A stretch of 64,000 nucleotides of DNA from Nitzschia sp. pyKryTriq1 (Eukaryota > Bacillariophyta > Bacillariophyceae > Bacillariales > Bacillariaceae), in NCBI GenBank assembly GCA_956465555.1, contig OY101118.1, positions 2,501,751-2,565,750 on the forward strand. Direction: 5' to 3'. Numbering within the stretch: the stretch's first letter is position 1; each line of letters opens with the position of its first letter. Both the position numbers and the translations under genes were made by a program. The notes beneath the pieces were generated by a model that had not been told where the DNA came from, ran no database searches, and was given only the letters and a program-made list of their open reading frames with translations. This document shows positions 52,115 through 61,900 of the stretch, piece after piece.

Positions 52115-53844
52115 ATGAACGGAAACGTTGTGACAGTGGACAACTACATCGCGGGGAAGTTCATCCCGCCGTCCACGGGAAACTATTTGGACGTGGCTGA
52201 CCCTTCTGATTTCCATACGATCGGAAAGGTGGCAGTCTCGAACTACGGTGATGTGAACGATGCCGTATCTGCAGCGGAGGGGGCGTTTCCGTCGTGGTCG
52301 AGCAAGACCATCAAAGCTCGGGCTGCCATTGTACGTTCGCCATTCCACTGGATTCGGTTTCCATTCCGATAGCGATTGTCTAGACTCTAGGCGAGCCCGC
52401 ACTCTAACATTTGTTTGCTTATTTATTTTTCATCTTACAGATGATGAAGTTCCATGCACTAGTTCGTGATAATGCGAAAGAATTGGCTGAGCTAATCGTG
52501 AAGGAAAACGGGAAGAATATCACGGAAGCATTGGCAGATGGTAAGGAGATCGAGGAGCTAGCAGGCGTCGTGAGATGAATGAATACATGCATACAATCCA
52601 ATACTTTCGATTTCTAATCTTTTTTACTCTCAAAAGTCGCCAAGGGAAATGAGACTGTTGAATACGCGTGCTCGCTTCCTCAGTTGGCCCAGGGCCGTAG
52701 TTTGCAAGTGTCCGGCGGAGTCACATGCGTCGACCGAAGGGACCCACTAGGTGTGGTGGCCAGCATCGTGCCCTTCAACTTTCCTTTTATGGTACCGATG
52801 TGGACTGTTCCTATTGCACTAGTCATGGGTAATACTGTCATTCTGAAACCAAGCGAAAAGGTTCCTTTGACAATGCACCGAGTTGCGGCTCTATTTGAAG
52901 AGGCTGGATTTCCTCCTGGCGTCTTCAACATGGTGCAGGGCACCCGTGAATCGGTAGAAGCTATCATTGATCATCCGTCAGTCAAAGCAGTGACATTTGT
53001 AGGATCCAGTCCAGTGGCAAAAATTGTTAGCAATCGCTGCCGTGCATTGGACAAACGATGTACGGCCCTTGGGGGTGCCAAGAATCATCTCATCGCATTA
53101 CCTGACTGTGAGGTGGAGGGAGCAGCGTCTGACATTTGCGTCAGTTTCGCTGGATGCGCGGGACAGCGTTGCATGGCAGCATCAGTCTTGATGACCATCG
53201 GAAAACAGGAAGCGCTGGTGAATGCTATCGTTGAAAATGCAAAGAAGATCGAAGCTGGCAACGGGCCAGGCAAACTGGGACCAGTCATCGACCAAGCATC
53301 CTACAACAAAATTATATCTCATATCGATGACTCGGAGAAGAGTGGTGCCAAGATCCTTTTGGATGGACGTCCTTGGAAAAAGGAAAGTGGTTACTGGATT
53401 GGACCTACCATCATTCTCCACAGTTCCCCTAGTGACAAAACGATGAAAGAGGAAGTTTTTGGTCCAGTTCTGTCGGTTTACGAAGCTACGAGCTGGGAAG
53501 AAGCGATTGGGATTGAAAATGGGAATCCTTTTGGAAATGCTGCTTCCATTTACACCACCAATGGAGGAAATGCTGACTGGTTTCTGTCGAAGTTCCGCGC
53601 TAGTATGCTCGGAGTGAATATTGGTATTCCTGTTCCCAGAGAGCCGTTTTCGTTTGGTGGTCTTTATGGAACTAAAAGCAAATATGGAGACATGGATATC
53701 ACTGGCGACGGAGCCATGGAATTTTTCACCAACCGCATTAAGGTGACAAGCAAATGGCCTCTGGTCATGCAGCAGAATGGGCAAAAACGAACCCATGCTG
53801 AGATGGAAAGTAAAGACAGTGCGAATTTCGCCGGGCAAATGTAG
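52115..53844 (+). CDS. ALDH6: methylmalonate-semialdehyde dehydrogenase (ALDH6 family)
   Basis: Three exons, 52115-52330, 52441-52540 and 52637-53844, with introns of 110 and 96 bp in phases 0 and 1, give 507 residues. The enzyme oxidises methylmalonate or malonate semialdehyde to propionyl-CoA or acetyl-CoA in valine, thymine and beta-alanine breakdown. Features present are the cofactor-binding block VASIVPFNFPFMVPMW, ILKPSEKVPLT, PGVFNMVQG, FVGSSPVAKIV, ALGGAKNHLIALPD and the active-site CAGQRCMAAS with Cys near residue 284. The KEEVFGPVLSV and FGNAASIYT blocks also match, as do GVNIGIPVPREPFSFGG and FFTNRIKVTSKWP, which are particular to ALDH6. Animal ALDH6A1 is mitochondrial, but here the ATG at 52115 starts straight into VDNYIAGKF, with no presequence. 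The protein may be cytosolic, or the first exon may be missed. The C-terminal 30 residues are an added hydrophilic tail. Confidence 0.94.
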
Positions 53845-53955
53845 TGTGGCTATCAGACGCTAAGAGTTAGTACAGTACTCCTACTACTATAAAGCCAAAC
53901 GACTCCTCAACAACATACTATTTACAGTATATTCCCCGTTTACCACTCACAATCT

Positions 53956-54766
53956 CTACGCAATACAGCTACTTCCAATGATGGCGCATACTGCTTCTGC
54001 TGTGACGGCGTTGGCCATCTGAGCTGCTTCAAACGCAGATTCACTAATACGCCCTTTCAGAAGATGGATGACGTGCACTGCTGCAAACTCCATCTGTTCA
54101 AAGGGAATTTTATAACCCTGTAGGACAGCCAGGCTTAGCACAACCCATGCAAGGGCCAAAAGAATGTCGACCGATGAAATAGGGTCAGCATATTCTTCAT
54201 GTACATGGTCGTCGATCAATGTAGCTACAGGCTGTGAGGAGCTTTCGGCTAGTGTCACTTCAGCGGAGAAGGGTGAAACTACCACCTGCACGTCGAAGTC
54301 ACATTCTTCTTGGATGGCCTCAGATGATTCGACTTCCGCGTATGTAATCTCTTCGTCATGGAATCGCATGACCGAATCTATAGTCATGGTACGGAAAGTA
54401 GAGAGAGAGAAAGGTGAGGCCACAAAGTACCTTGCCATTCATTTATCTTACACATGCATTCGCGCAAGTCTTACCTTCTGGGATCAACGGAGATACAGGT
54501 GTGGCTGGAAACTCCACTGTTTTGAAATCTTTTGGATAGTACTCCACTTCAAATGCTCGAGATTTTCGTTGGAAACAACTTAGCCAATGTTTCATGGGTG
54601 TCCCGGCAGGAGACAAGAGGTCGAGAGACTCGATAGAGGCTTCGGTCATGGAGAATGACAGCTCCGACGAGAAAGGGGCTTCTGACGAGTCGTCTCCGCT
54701 TCCGAGAATTTTACTCTTGACAGTCATTTTCATGGCGATTTGCGTACAGTCCTCGTCCTTAATCAT
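53956..54766 (-). CDS. unknown protein with SLD..P.GTP motif and C-terminal membrane segments
   Basis: Two exons, 54766-54475 and 54377-53956, with a 97-bp phase-1 intron (GAAG|GTAAGA ... CTATAG|AT), give 237 residues. I do not recognise a named family. The N-terminal part is acidic and Ser-rich and contains ESLDLLSPAGTPMKHWLSC near residue 46. A very similar word occurs in the small gene at 57892-58248, so the two are probably related. The middle is acidic (FHDEEITYAEVESSE). Near residue 170 a hydrophobic segment VDILLALAWVVLSLAVLQGY looks like a membrane span, followed by an amphipathic stretch and a hydrophobic C-terminus ending AVCAIIGSSCIA. An alternative model starting at an internal ATG on the retained intron (MARYFVAS) is less likely, because the splice restores a continuous acidic domain. 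Confidence 0.6.
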
Positions 54767-56489
54767 ACTGCTAGCTCTCTAGACCTTTGTAAAATGATGT
54801 GTGATATTATGTGATGGTCGAAGGCTTCACTTCGTTGTGGTCGGTGGAAGAATTTTTCTACCGGTAGCCGAAAATGACGAGAGGTGTGGATTTTGAAATT
54901 CTGATTCTCAACGAGCGTTTTCGAGCGTTATTTTTGGAAAAACGGTCTGGTACGCGCGCAAAGAGAAGCTGTGCCAACGTCAGGGTACAAAGTAATCAGG
55001 GCAGAAGTTTCAACCAATCATTTCTTCATATCATGTCTTAACAGTGTCTTAACGTACTTAAGGACTATCTCGCAAACACATCGCGCCAAAATCGCAAGTG
55101 AATACAATTCCACAGAGTCGACAGAGATGCAATTTTCGTCACAAAAAAGGGAGCAGTTCCGCATTGCACACAACCCTCATTTGCATCCGACCGCAACTTG
55201 TTATTAGGATTCCAAAATAACATGACAATGACAGAGGCTTCTTCTTTCTGTTCGCCCCGTCCAATCAATCCATACTTGAGGCCTGTGAAGCCTTGTTTTG
55301 CAAGCCATGATGATATTACTAATTCAGTAGCTACGAATAGCCAAGTAGTAAATTTGGCCATGGGTATTCATTCGCAACGACGTGAGGGTTCGATCGCGAA
55401 GTGCAGGAAGCGAGGCACTAAAATCAAAGCGCAACGAAATCGTTTTGTTCAATCTGGAATCGATAGACTGGTTGCATTCCACCCTCTCTTACATTGCGCA
55501 ATTTGCAAAGTCAGAGCAGCAAATGCAGCAGCTGGGAAAGAGAAATATCGTGAGCCAAAGCGAGCTCATGACCGTCGTTGTGCCTCTACCGGCCACACCC
55601 ATGATGGACGAAGCTATAAAAAACTATAATTTGATTTGGGTTTTCGACTGTGAGATTCCATTGAGATTTTATTGATTGGTTTACGATAGGTAGCCGACAC
55701 AAAAAATAATCATCACAACGCGGGGATGAGGATGATAAAAAAAATCGCCGCGGCGACCGGAGAAGAACAAGATCCACCAATGCCGCTCGCGCCGACAACC
55801 CTGCGTTTGAAGCCTCTGATCTTCATTGATTTACTTCGCTCGTTCCTTATGCGAAATAAATACAAGTTCTTAAATGTTAAGACATCGTTATTGAGTAAAT
55901 TAAGTAGAGGGACGTTATTTTACTTACAAACGGTCCCCCTGTCATACCCCTGACCGATCGCTCAATTCTCATAAGTAACGATGTCTCACTTCTCGGAGTA
56001 TCGTGTTCTTCGGACGGAATCCCTCAAAACCATTTCTGTCGCCTCCCCTTTTCTTTTTTCTTTTCCCTTTCTTTTTTTCCCCTCCTCATCCGCCCTTTCC
56101 CCCCCCAATCGGCTAGTCGGCGGAAAACCTTCGGCGGGCAGATGTGAATCCCTTATCCTCGTCCGTGAACCACATCGGAACACAAGAACTACAGTACTAT
56201 GTATATCGGAACCTTTCAACTAGAGGTTCGTTACGTTCTCGAGGAACTACATTTATATGTCAACAAGATCAGAACCAACGTAGACCCCCGTCGAATTGCT
56301 ACTGATCAACCAAAACGCACCAAACGTTCTCATAAAATACAAATGCTCTACTAAAGAAGAACAGCAACAACAAAGCCCACCAAAAACGGCGGCCGCGACG
56401 ACGATCATAACAAACAACCGTCCTCACAAATTCAAGTGTGCGACTATTTGCTTTGCTCAAGAAAGTCCTCAGTCAAGAACGATATTAGT
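54767..56489. other. intergenic, 1.7 kb
   Basis: Upstream of the minus-strand unknown gene and of the ice-binding protein gene. A weak possible coding stretch at 55222-55675 is listed separately. Bases 56040-56110 are a pyrimidine-rich run (TTTCTTTTTTCTTTTCCC). A TATA-like word TTTATATG lies at 56252-56259, about 0.23 kb before the ice-binding protein's start codon. Nothing else is seen. Confidence 0.45.
55222..55629 (+). CDS. weak hypothetical coding stretch, two overlapping frames
   Basis: A frame of 135 residues from ATG at 55222 (MTMTEASSFCSPRP) overlaps a second plus-strand frame, shifted by one base, from 55382 to 55675. Both have fairly coding-like composition: the first over its first half, the second over its second half (SIDWLHSTLSYIAQF, LPATPMMDEAIKNYN). 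This could be one gene with an unseen intron, a decayed gene, or chance. No family is recognised and no splice pair of normal length joins the frames. Confidence 0.2.
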   Translation: MTMTEASSFCSPRPINPYLRPVKPCFASHDDITNSVATNSQVVNLAMGIHSQRREGSIAKCRKRGTKIKAQRNRFVQSGIDRLVAFHPLLHCAICKVRAANAAAGKEKYREPKRAHDRRCASTGHTHDGRSYKKL

Positions 56490-57326
56490 ATGATCATGAC
56501 CCGTGCCGTCTTCTTCCTCTGTCTCCTCCTCACCAGCAGCATTGCGTCTGCTGCCAAGAAGAAGGGCAAGGGCAAGGACAGTACTACTACTCCTACAGAT
56601 CCCCTGCCGACGGATCCGCCTACAGATCCACCCATGAATGTGATCGATCCCGTCAATCTCGGAACAGCTGGTGATTTCGCCATCTTGTCCCAGTCGGGAG
56701 TGACGACCACGGGGATTATTTCGAGTGTGGTGGGCGACATGGGAACGTACTTTACGTATGCTTCTTTTACAGGCTTCAACCTGGATCCCGCCGTTCCCAA
56801 TGCGACGACAGTCTACTCGGAATCCCCTCTTGTTGCCGGCAGGGTATATGCTTCCGACTACATCGTCCCAACACCTGCCAAGCTTCTTGTTGCAGTCCAG
56901 GACATGGGCGAGGCATACAGTGATGCTGAAACCCGTAACGAAGACCCCGTGCTAGACTTGGACGCTGGACTAATCAATGGCCGGACGCTCGTACCGGGTC
57001 TATACAACTGGGCTATGACCGTCAGCTCCGCTAGCGTACTTACTTTCCGAGGCGCTGGCAGCGGCGACGACGTCTGGATCCTACAGATTGATAAAAACCT
57101 CGAGGTTGGTGATGGCGCACATGTCATCTTGCAAAATGGAGCCAAGGCAGCGAACATCTTCTGGCAGGTTGCCGAGGTTGTTAGCATTGGTACCACTGCT
57201 CATGTCGAAGGTGTCGTTCTCTGCAAGACCGGTATCACCTTCAAATCTGGAAGCAGCTTGAATGGGGCCGCGCTGGCGCAGACATCCGTCACCCTTATAA
57301 ACACTACCATCTACAAGGATTCTTAA
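56490..57326 (+). CDS. secreted ice-binding protein (DUF3494)
   Basis: A 278-residue, intronless gene. A signal peptide (residues 1-21, cleavage after SIASA) is followed by a Lys/Gly word KKKGKGKD and a short Thr/Asp/Pro linker with TDPPTDPP. The DUF3494 ice-binding domain then runs from about residue 57 to the end. Its hallmarks are LGTAGDFAILSQSGVTTTG at the start of the beta-helix, VVGDMGT, a helical segment (LLVAVQDMGEAYSDA) lying along the helix, and the long C-terminal run. That run includes VPGLYNWAMTVSSASVLTF, DVWILQIDKNLEVGDGA and FWQVAEVVSIGTTAHVEG. Proteins of this family bind ice, inhibit recrystallisation and hold brine channels open; they occur in sea-ice diatoms, bacteria and fungi and have spread by horizontal transfer. 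The start is the ATG at 56490 (a second ATG two codons on is equally possible); an in-frame GTG at 56436 is rejected. Confidence 0.93.
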   Translation: MIMTRAVFFLCLLLTSSIASAAKKKGKGKDSTTTPTDPLPTDPPTDPPMNVIDPVNLGTAGDFAILSQSGVTTTGIISSVVGDMGTYFTYASFTGFNLDPAVPNATTVYSESPLVAGRVYASDYIVPTPAKLLVAVQDMGEAYSDAETRNEDPVLDLDAGLINGRTLVPGLYNWAMTVSSASVLTFRGAGSGDDVWILQIDKNLEVGDGAHVILQNGAKAANIFWQVAEVVSIGTTAHVEGVVLCKTGITFKSGSSLNGAALAQTSVTLINTTIYKDS

Positions 57327-57891
57327 AAAGCGATAGAGATGAGGCATTCTACATAGAAGTGTGGAAAACAAGGCGCGCGTGAGAGAGGTGGAGTCTAGTT
57401 AGAAGTCGATCTCTCTTCTTTGCTCTACTAGTAGACCACCGGCAGTGCCTCATTTACTAGTAGTAGATTCCAGTAACTTGTTCCTTCTCTAGCGATCATG
57501 ATCCGAATAACCTCCTAGTATATTATTGTCTAAAAGCGACTCTAAATGAACCATCAACTGATGCGGCGAGAGAACAACCAAGCAACGAGGGATGAGTGCA
57601 CACGTGGTTCTCTCTAGTCCTCTGCTACCAGAGCTAGTAGGCGTCTAGTAGAGTCCTTGTCTACAGAGAGTAGAAAGATGAAACCATGATAAATCAACGT
57701 ACAATTTTGGGGTTATTATTCTTGGTCTCCGATTGTACATCGTCTCTCTCGTGATTTCGTTATATACAGAGCGTTGCGGCGGCATTCCACAGGACACAAT
57801 ACAGAGTGGTGGGGTTCCTTGGTGGTCAAGGTTGGATGGGATTCGTTCACAGCCTGGGAGATCTAACTTTCTGTAGTAGCTTGGCTGTTTT
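57327..57891. other. intergenic, convergent gene ends
   Basis: Between the stops of the ice-binding protein gene and the small minus-strand gene. CTCTACTAGTAG words occur at 57420-57470 and 57600-57675. A frame at 57645-58010 overlaps the neighbouring gene in another frame and is a shadow. Confidence 0.55.
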
Positions 57892-58248
57892 CTAGATAAC
57901 ATTGAAGACCTGGGCAGCAATAACGAAACCGAGAATAGCGATCTGACATACCAGCCCAGTATCGAAAAGTTTGGGGTCATCCTCCTGTTCGGACAATTCA
58001 TCGCATGCAATCTTCGCCTTGGAATCCGGGATTAATTCCGCCGTTACAATAGGGGGGTAGCCTCTGGCGTCATGTTCCTGGTCCAACGGCGGAAGCATAG
58101 ATTCATCGGCTTGTCCAAATGGCAGGCAGCACAATAACATCTTTGACAGTGGCGTCCCGCCAGGTGTCGTTACATCGAGAGAGCGTTGGCTCGTCTCCGT
58201 CGAGGAGGCAGCCGTGCAAACAGAGATATCCGCTTTCAAAAATTCCAT
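57892..58248 (-). CDS. small unknown protein, related to the gene at 53956-54766
   Basis: A 118-residue protein from the ATG at 58246-58248 (MEFLKADISVC). It contains RSLDVTTPGGTPLSKMLLC near residue 22, which matches ESLDLLSPAGTPMKHWLSC of the neighbour 3.5 kb away in spacing and key residues (SLD, P, GTP, L, C). An acidic middle (DELSEQEDDPK) precedes a C-terminal hydrophobic segment VCQIAILGFVIAAQVFNVI, a likely tail anchor. An upstream in-frame extension begins at GTG and is hydrophobic, but its codons look like leader or intron sequence, so it was left out. No function is known. It is shorter than its relative and could be a truncated or diverged copy. Confidence 0.55.
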   Translation of the reverse strand: MEFLKADISVCTAASSTETSQRSLDVTTPGGTPLSKMLLCCLPFGQADESMLPPLDQEHDARGYPPIVTAELIPDSKAKIACDELSEQEDDPKLFDTGLVCQIAILGFVIAAQVFNVI

Positions 58249-58923
58249 TCTGCTGTAATCTAAATGAATGGGAAGAACGCTTGTGTTTGGTGGGAAGATG
58301 CTGAGAATAACAGTGAAGAAAATGTAAGAAGGCCCTTGCTTGAGTGTGCCAGGTGCAGATGCCAAGGGATCGATGAACAAGGTTGATGAGACCACGCATG
58401 CAGCTGCCGCCCTCGCTCATTCTCTTTCGAAGAACAAGTGGGAGTAGCTTTTTGAGATACTTCTCAGTTGCGTGCGTGGCGGGAAAAGTAACTCGCGGTC
58501 GGTCGTCGTCGGACGCGGATGCGAGAAAAAAGAATGTGGAGTGGTCGCGGTGCGAGACATTTATGTTCGGGTTAGTCATCCACGTATGAAAGAATGCGAA
58601 ATACTACAGTACGAGCACGGTACCAGTATGTACTGGTAGTTCTGGTTCGTACGAGTGCACGACTACCGGTACCCTTGCTACCGGTAAGTAGTCTACCAGT
58701 GGTACGTAATGTTGCGGTCCGGGACTGGTACGTACTTGTACCTTGTACAGTACTAAAGGAGCGCAGAATGGCTTCAGCTATTCGTAGTTTATGATCATCT
58801 TGGCTAGTAGACGAGTCGAAACTCTAGATAATGATATAGGTCTCTACTCACAAAGCCACACCACAAGCATAATAAAACAGTGAATGAAAAAACACGATAG
58901 TAAAAGCAAATCAAAGAATAAAT
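58249..58923. other. intergenic between two minus-strand genes
   Basis: Should hold the promoter of the small gene and the 3' end of the formin. Bases 58608-58755 are a GTAC/TACCGGTA-rich patch. Frames here (58383-58589, 58594-58794) have no recognisable product. Confidence 0.5.
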
Positions 58924-61900
58924 TTAGCTTGTCGGTACTTGTGATGATATTTCCCAGTCGGAACGTGACTGAGACGATACAGCGGTTCTTGAGGCATTTA
59001 CTCGCTTCATTGCTTGAAGTCGTCTATGTCTCATTGAGCGTGAATGCGAAGAAGACGGAGGACTTTGGGTTTCAACTGGGCTGTTGTCCTCTACCGGTAC
59101 TGCACTACTAGGCGAACTGCTCGGTGAGCGCGATTCCGTGATAGACATGTTGGAAACAATCGGAGTCGCTCGTCCGGTGACAACCTGCACCTGTCGTTGC
59201 CTCCTGTTTCTAGCCTTCTCTCGTAAAGAGTCAGCTGCCGAGGTCTCTCTGGAAGGGACGGACTGCGGTTTGCTGTGTGAATAAAGAGATGCGGGTGCAT
59301 CTTCAAATCGCCCAGATTCTTGCATGCCACGAGGCATAGGTCCATCAGGAATTTCCGCATGTGAAACTTGGTTCCCGTACAGGTTCTGGGTGGGGTGGCG
59401 TACTTGCTGTTGACTTCGGCTCGAAGAATCAACATACTGGCGATGGCCGTCTCCATGTGTCCGCTGGTGCCCTGGGTCTTGCGCGTTTCCACGGTTGACT
59501 CGAGAATCACTTTCAAATTCGGGAAGCCTCGATCGCGGAGCTTCGTGTTGACCTGTAGACCCATGATTCTGCTTCTGTGGACTTTTTAAGTCACTGATCA
59601 CTTTGCTCATATTGGGTTGCATGCTGGAAGCCTTGAGTGTCTTGCGTTCCGGTACTGATGGGGGACGTCCGTTCTTTACGTTCGGTGTCTGATTATTTCG
59701 ACCTGCTTTCTTCCGTTCTTCCCTCTGCTTCTTCTTCATATTCGCAAATGCCTCATCCTTGGCCTTGTTAAAATCACGACCAAAAACACAGAAGATGTTG
59801 AATAGTTCATGAGGCTGCATGCTGTCGCGGTCCTCTCCAAAATACTCCAAGGCACGGATGAATTTATTTCTGGTCGCCTCAACCTTATCTCGAAGCGCAG
59901 ACACTTGCTTGATAGCGCTCAAAGTAAATAGACCAGTAGGTGTCGAACGTAAACACTCGACTTCCTCCTCCAAAGTCAACTCAATATCACCTAGACTATC
60001 GTCGTCGTCGTCGTCGTCTTGGTTATTGCTCTGCTGATGCCGTTGTTTCTTGACCCTCGCTTCATGAAGCGAAATTCTTCTGACGTTCTCCAACTGGTTT
60101 TCGACCTCTTCCAGGTCTTGCAAACACTGGTCCCAATACACCTTGTCCGCTTTCATAACAGTCGGCACGTCATCAGTGAAGTTGAGAAGGATTTCGTTGT
60201 TTCGGTGGACGATCATCACCACGTAGTGCAGAAACGTAGTCTTTTTATCAAAAGCCTTCGCCTGGCTCAACTTCAACAGCGAGTCAAGAGTGAAAGCCCC
60301 CGCCTTGTGTTGCTTGCTCTTTCCAGCAGTATTCAAACGATTTCCAAACTGTAGAACAATGCCAAGTAGTTGTCGCAAACGAGTCGAGTGCTTAAGCTCA
60401 TCGCTGGCGTCTCCAATCAGTTGGGCATCTACAAACAATCAAGTGCAACAAAAGTCAGAGAAGAATCGGAAAATGATTGGAATACTCCCCACATCGATAG
60501 TTGCTGCTCACCTTCAGCAATAGATTGCAGGCAACTGATGAACTGAAGCTTGAATAGCAACGCATTGACTTTCCGCTTTGCGTGCTTTACGGTCATCATG
60601 GAAACCATGAATTTTTCACATTCGCAGAGACCGTCAAATTTCTCTGCAGCGTCTTGCCCACCTTCAAGCATGTATTTCTCTAGTTGAGTGCGTTCTTCTT
60701 TTGTTGGAAGGAATTCAATGATATTCTCAATTTGTTCAGCAGTAAGAGCATCACCATCGCTATTCGAGAAAAAAGATACTGTTAGAAAAATGTTCAGCCG
60801 CTTTGCTCAGGTTCTGAAATGACTTGAAATATACTCACATTCTGTCAACAGCGTCTGCCATTTCATCGTGCGACATTTTCACTCGCGCCAGGATGATACC
60901 TCCATTGTTGGCTCGTTTTGCATCGATCACACGAACTGCAGCTCCCTTTTTTCTGTTTGCACCGATGCCTTTGGGCGTACCGGCAGACTTGGCGATATCC
61001 GCCTGGAATAGTTCCTGGAATTCGTCTTCGTCAAAATCGATTTCAGTGACCTCGGGTTCTTTTTCAATTTTCGACCACAAAGAATTTCGAGTCACTTTCC
61101 CTAGAGTCTTCCAGTGAAGTCGAGCCCGACGCTTCGTGTCCTTTGGCTTCGATTCACTCTTCGACATCTGTTCACAAGAAGCGGCAGGAAGATTATGGTC
61201 TTGATCCATGACCTCCGGGACCAGGCCATCTCTTTCCATTGCATGTTTCACTTGTGGCATGGAAATCCCAAGCTTCAGCATCTTGAAATATTTCTCGTAC
61301 TTGGGGTCCTCTTTCAGTGGCAAACCAGCGGGTTTGTTGTGATCGCCATCCATAATTGAAGGATCAACTCCATCCTTCTGCATCGCATGCTTGACCACCT
61401 CCATAGGCATTCCTACCTTGATCATACGGAAATACCGCTCGTATTTCGGGTCGTCTTTCAATGCAAGCCTTTGCCCATTGGTCGCTGATCCCGGTGGTGG
61501 AGGTGGTGGTGGACTACCGACACCAGGCGTTCCCTTTTTCTCAGGCGATTCGTGACTTCTTGCGTACATGATAGCATGGGCGTCGTCTTCCTTCTTGGGT
61601 GCAGGAATAGAAGCCAGTGGGTTATTCCTTGCTCCTAGGAAACCGCTGAGCATTGCCTTCACGTCATTTTTTCCGGCAGCGCCATCCTCAGGAGGTTCAA
61701 AGTCGCGGTGGTTCACTGGTTTCGGAATCGAACGGGCCTCTGACGCCGAGTCGTCTTGTGGCTCGGCGTTATCTTGTCGTTTGGACAAGAGCACTTCGAG
61801 GCGATTTGAAGTTGTAAATCTTTCTTGGCCTTGTTTCGGAGAAGGAGTGGCTGACGCACGTGGCGATGGCTCGCGAGCTTGCGGTTTGGGGGCGAAGAAG

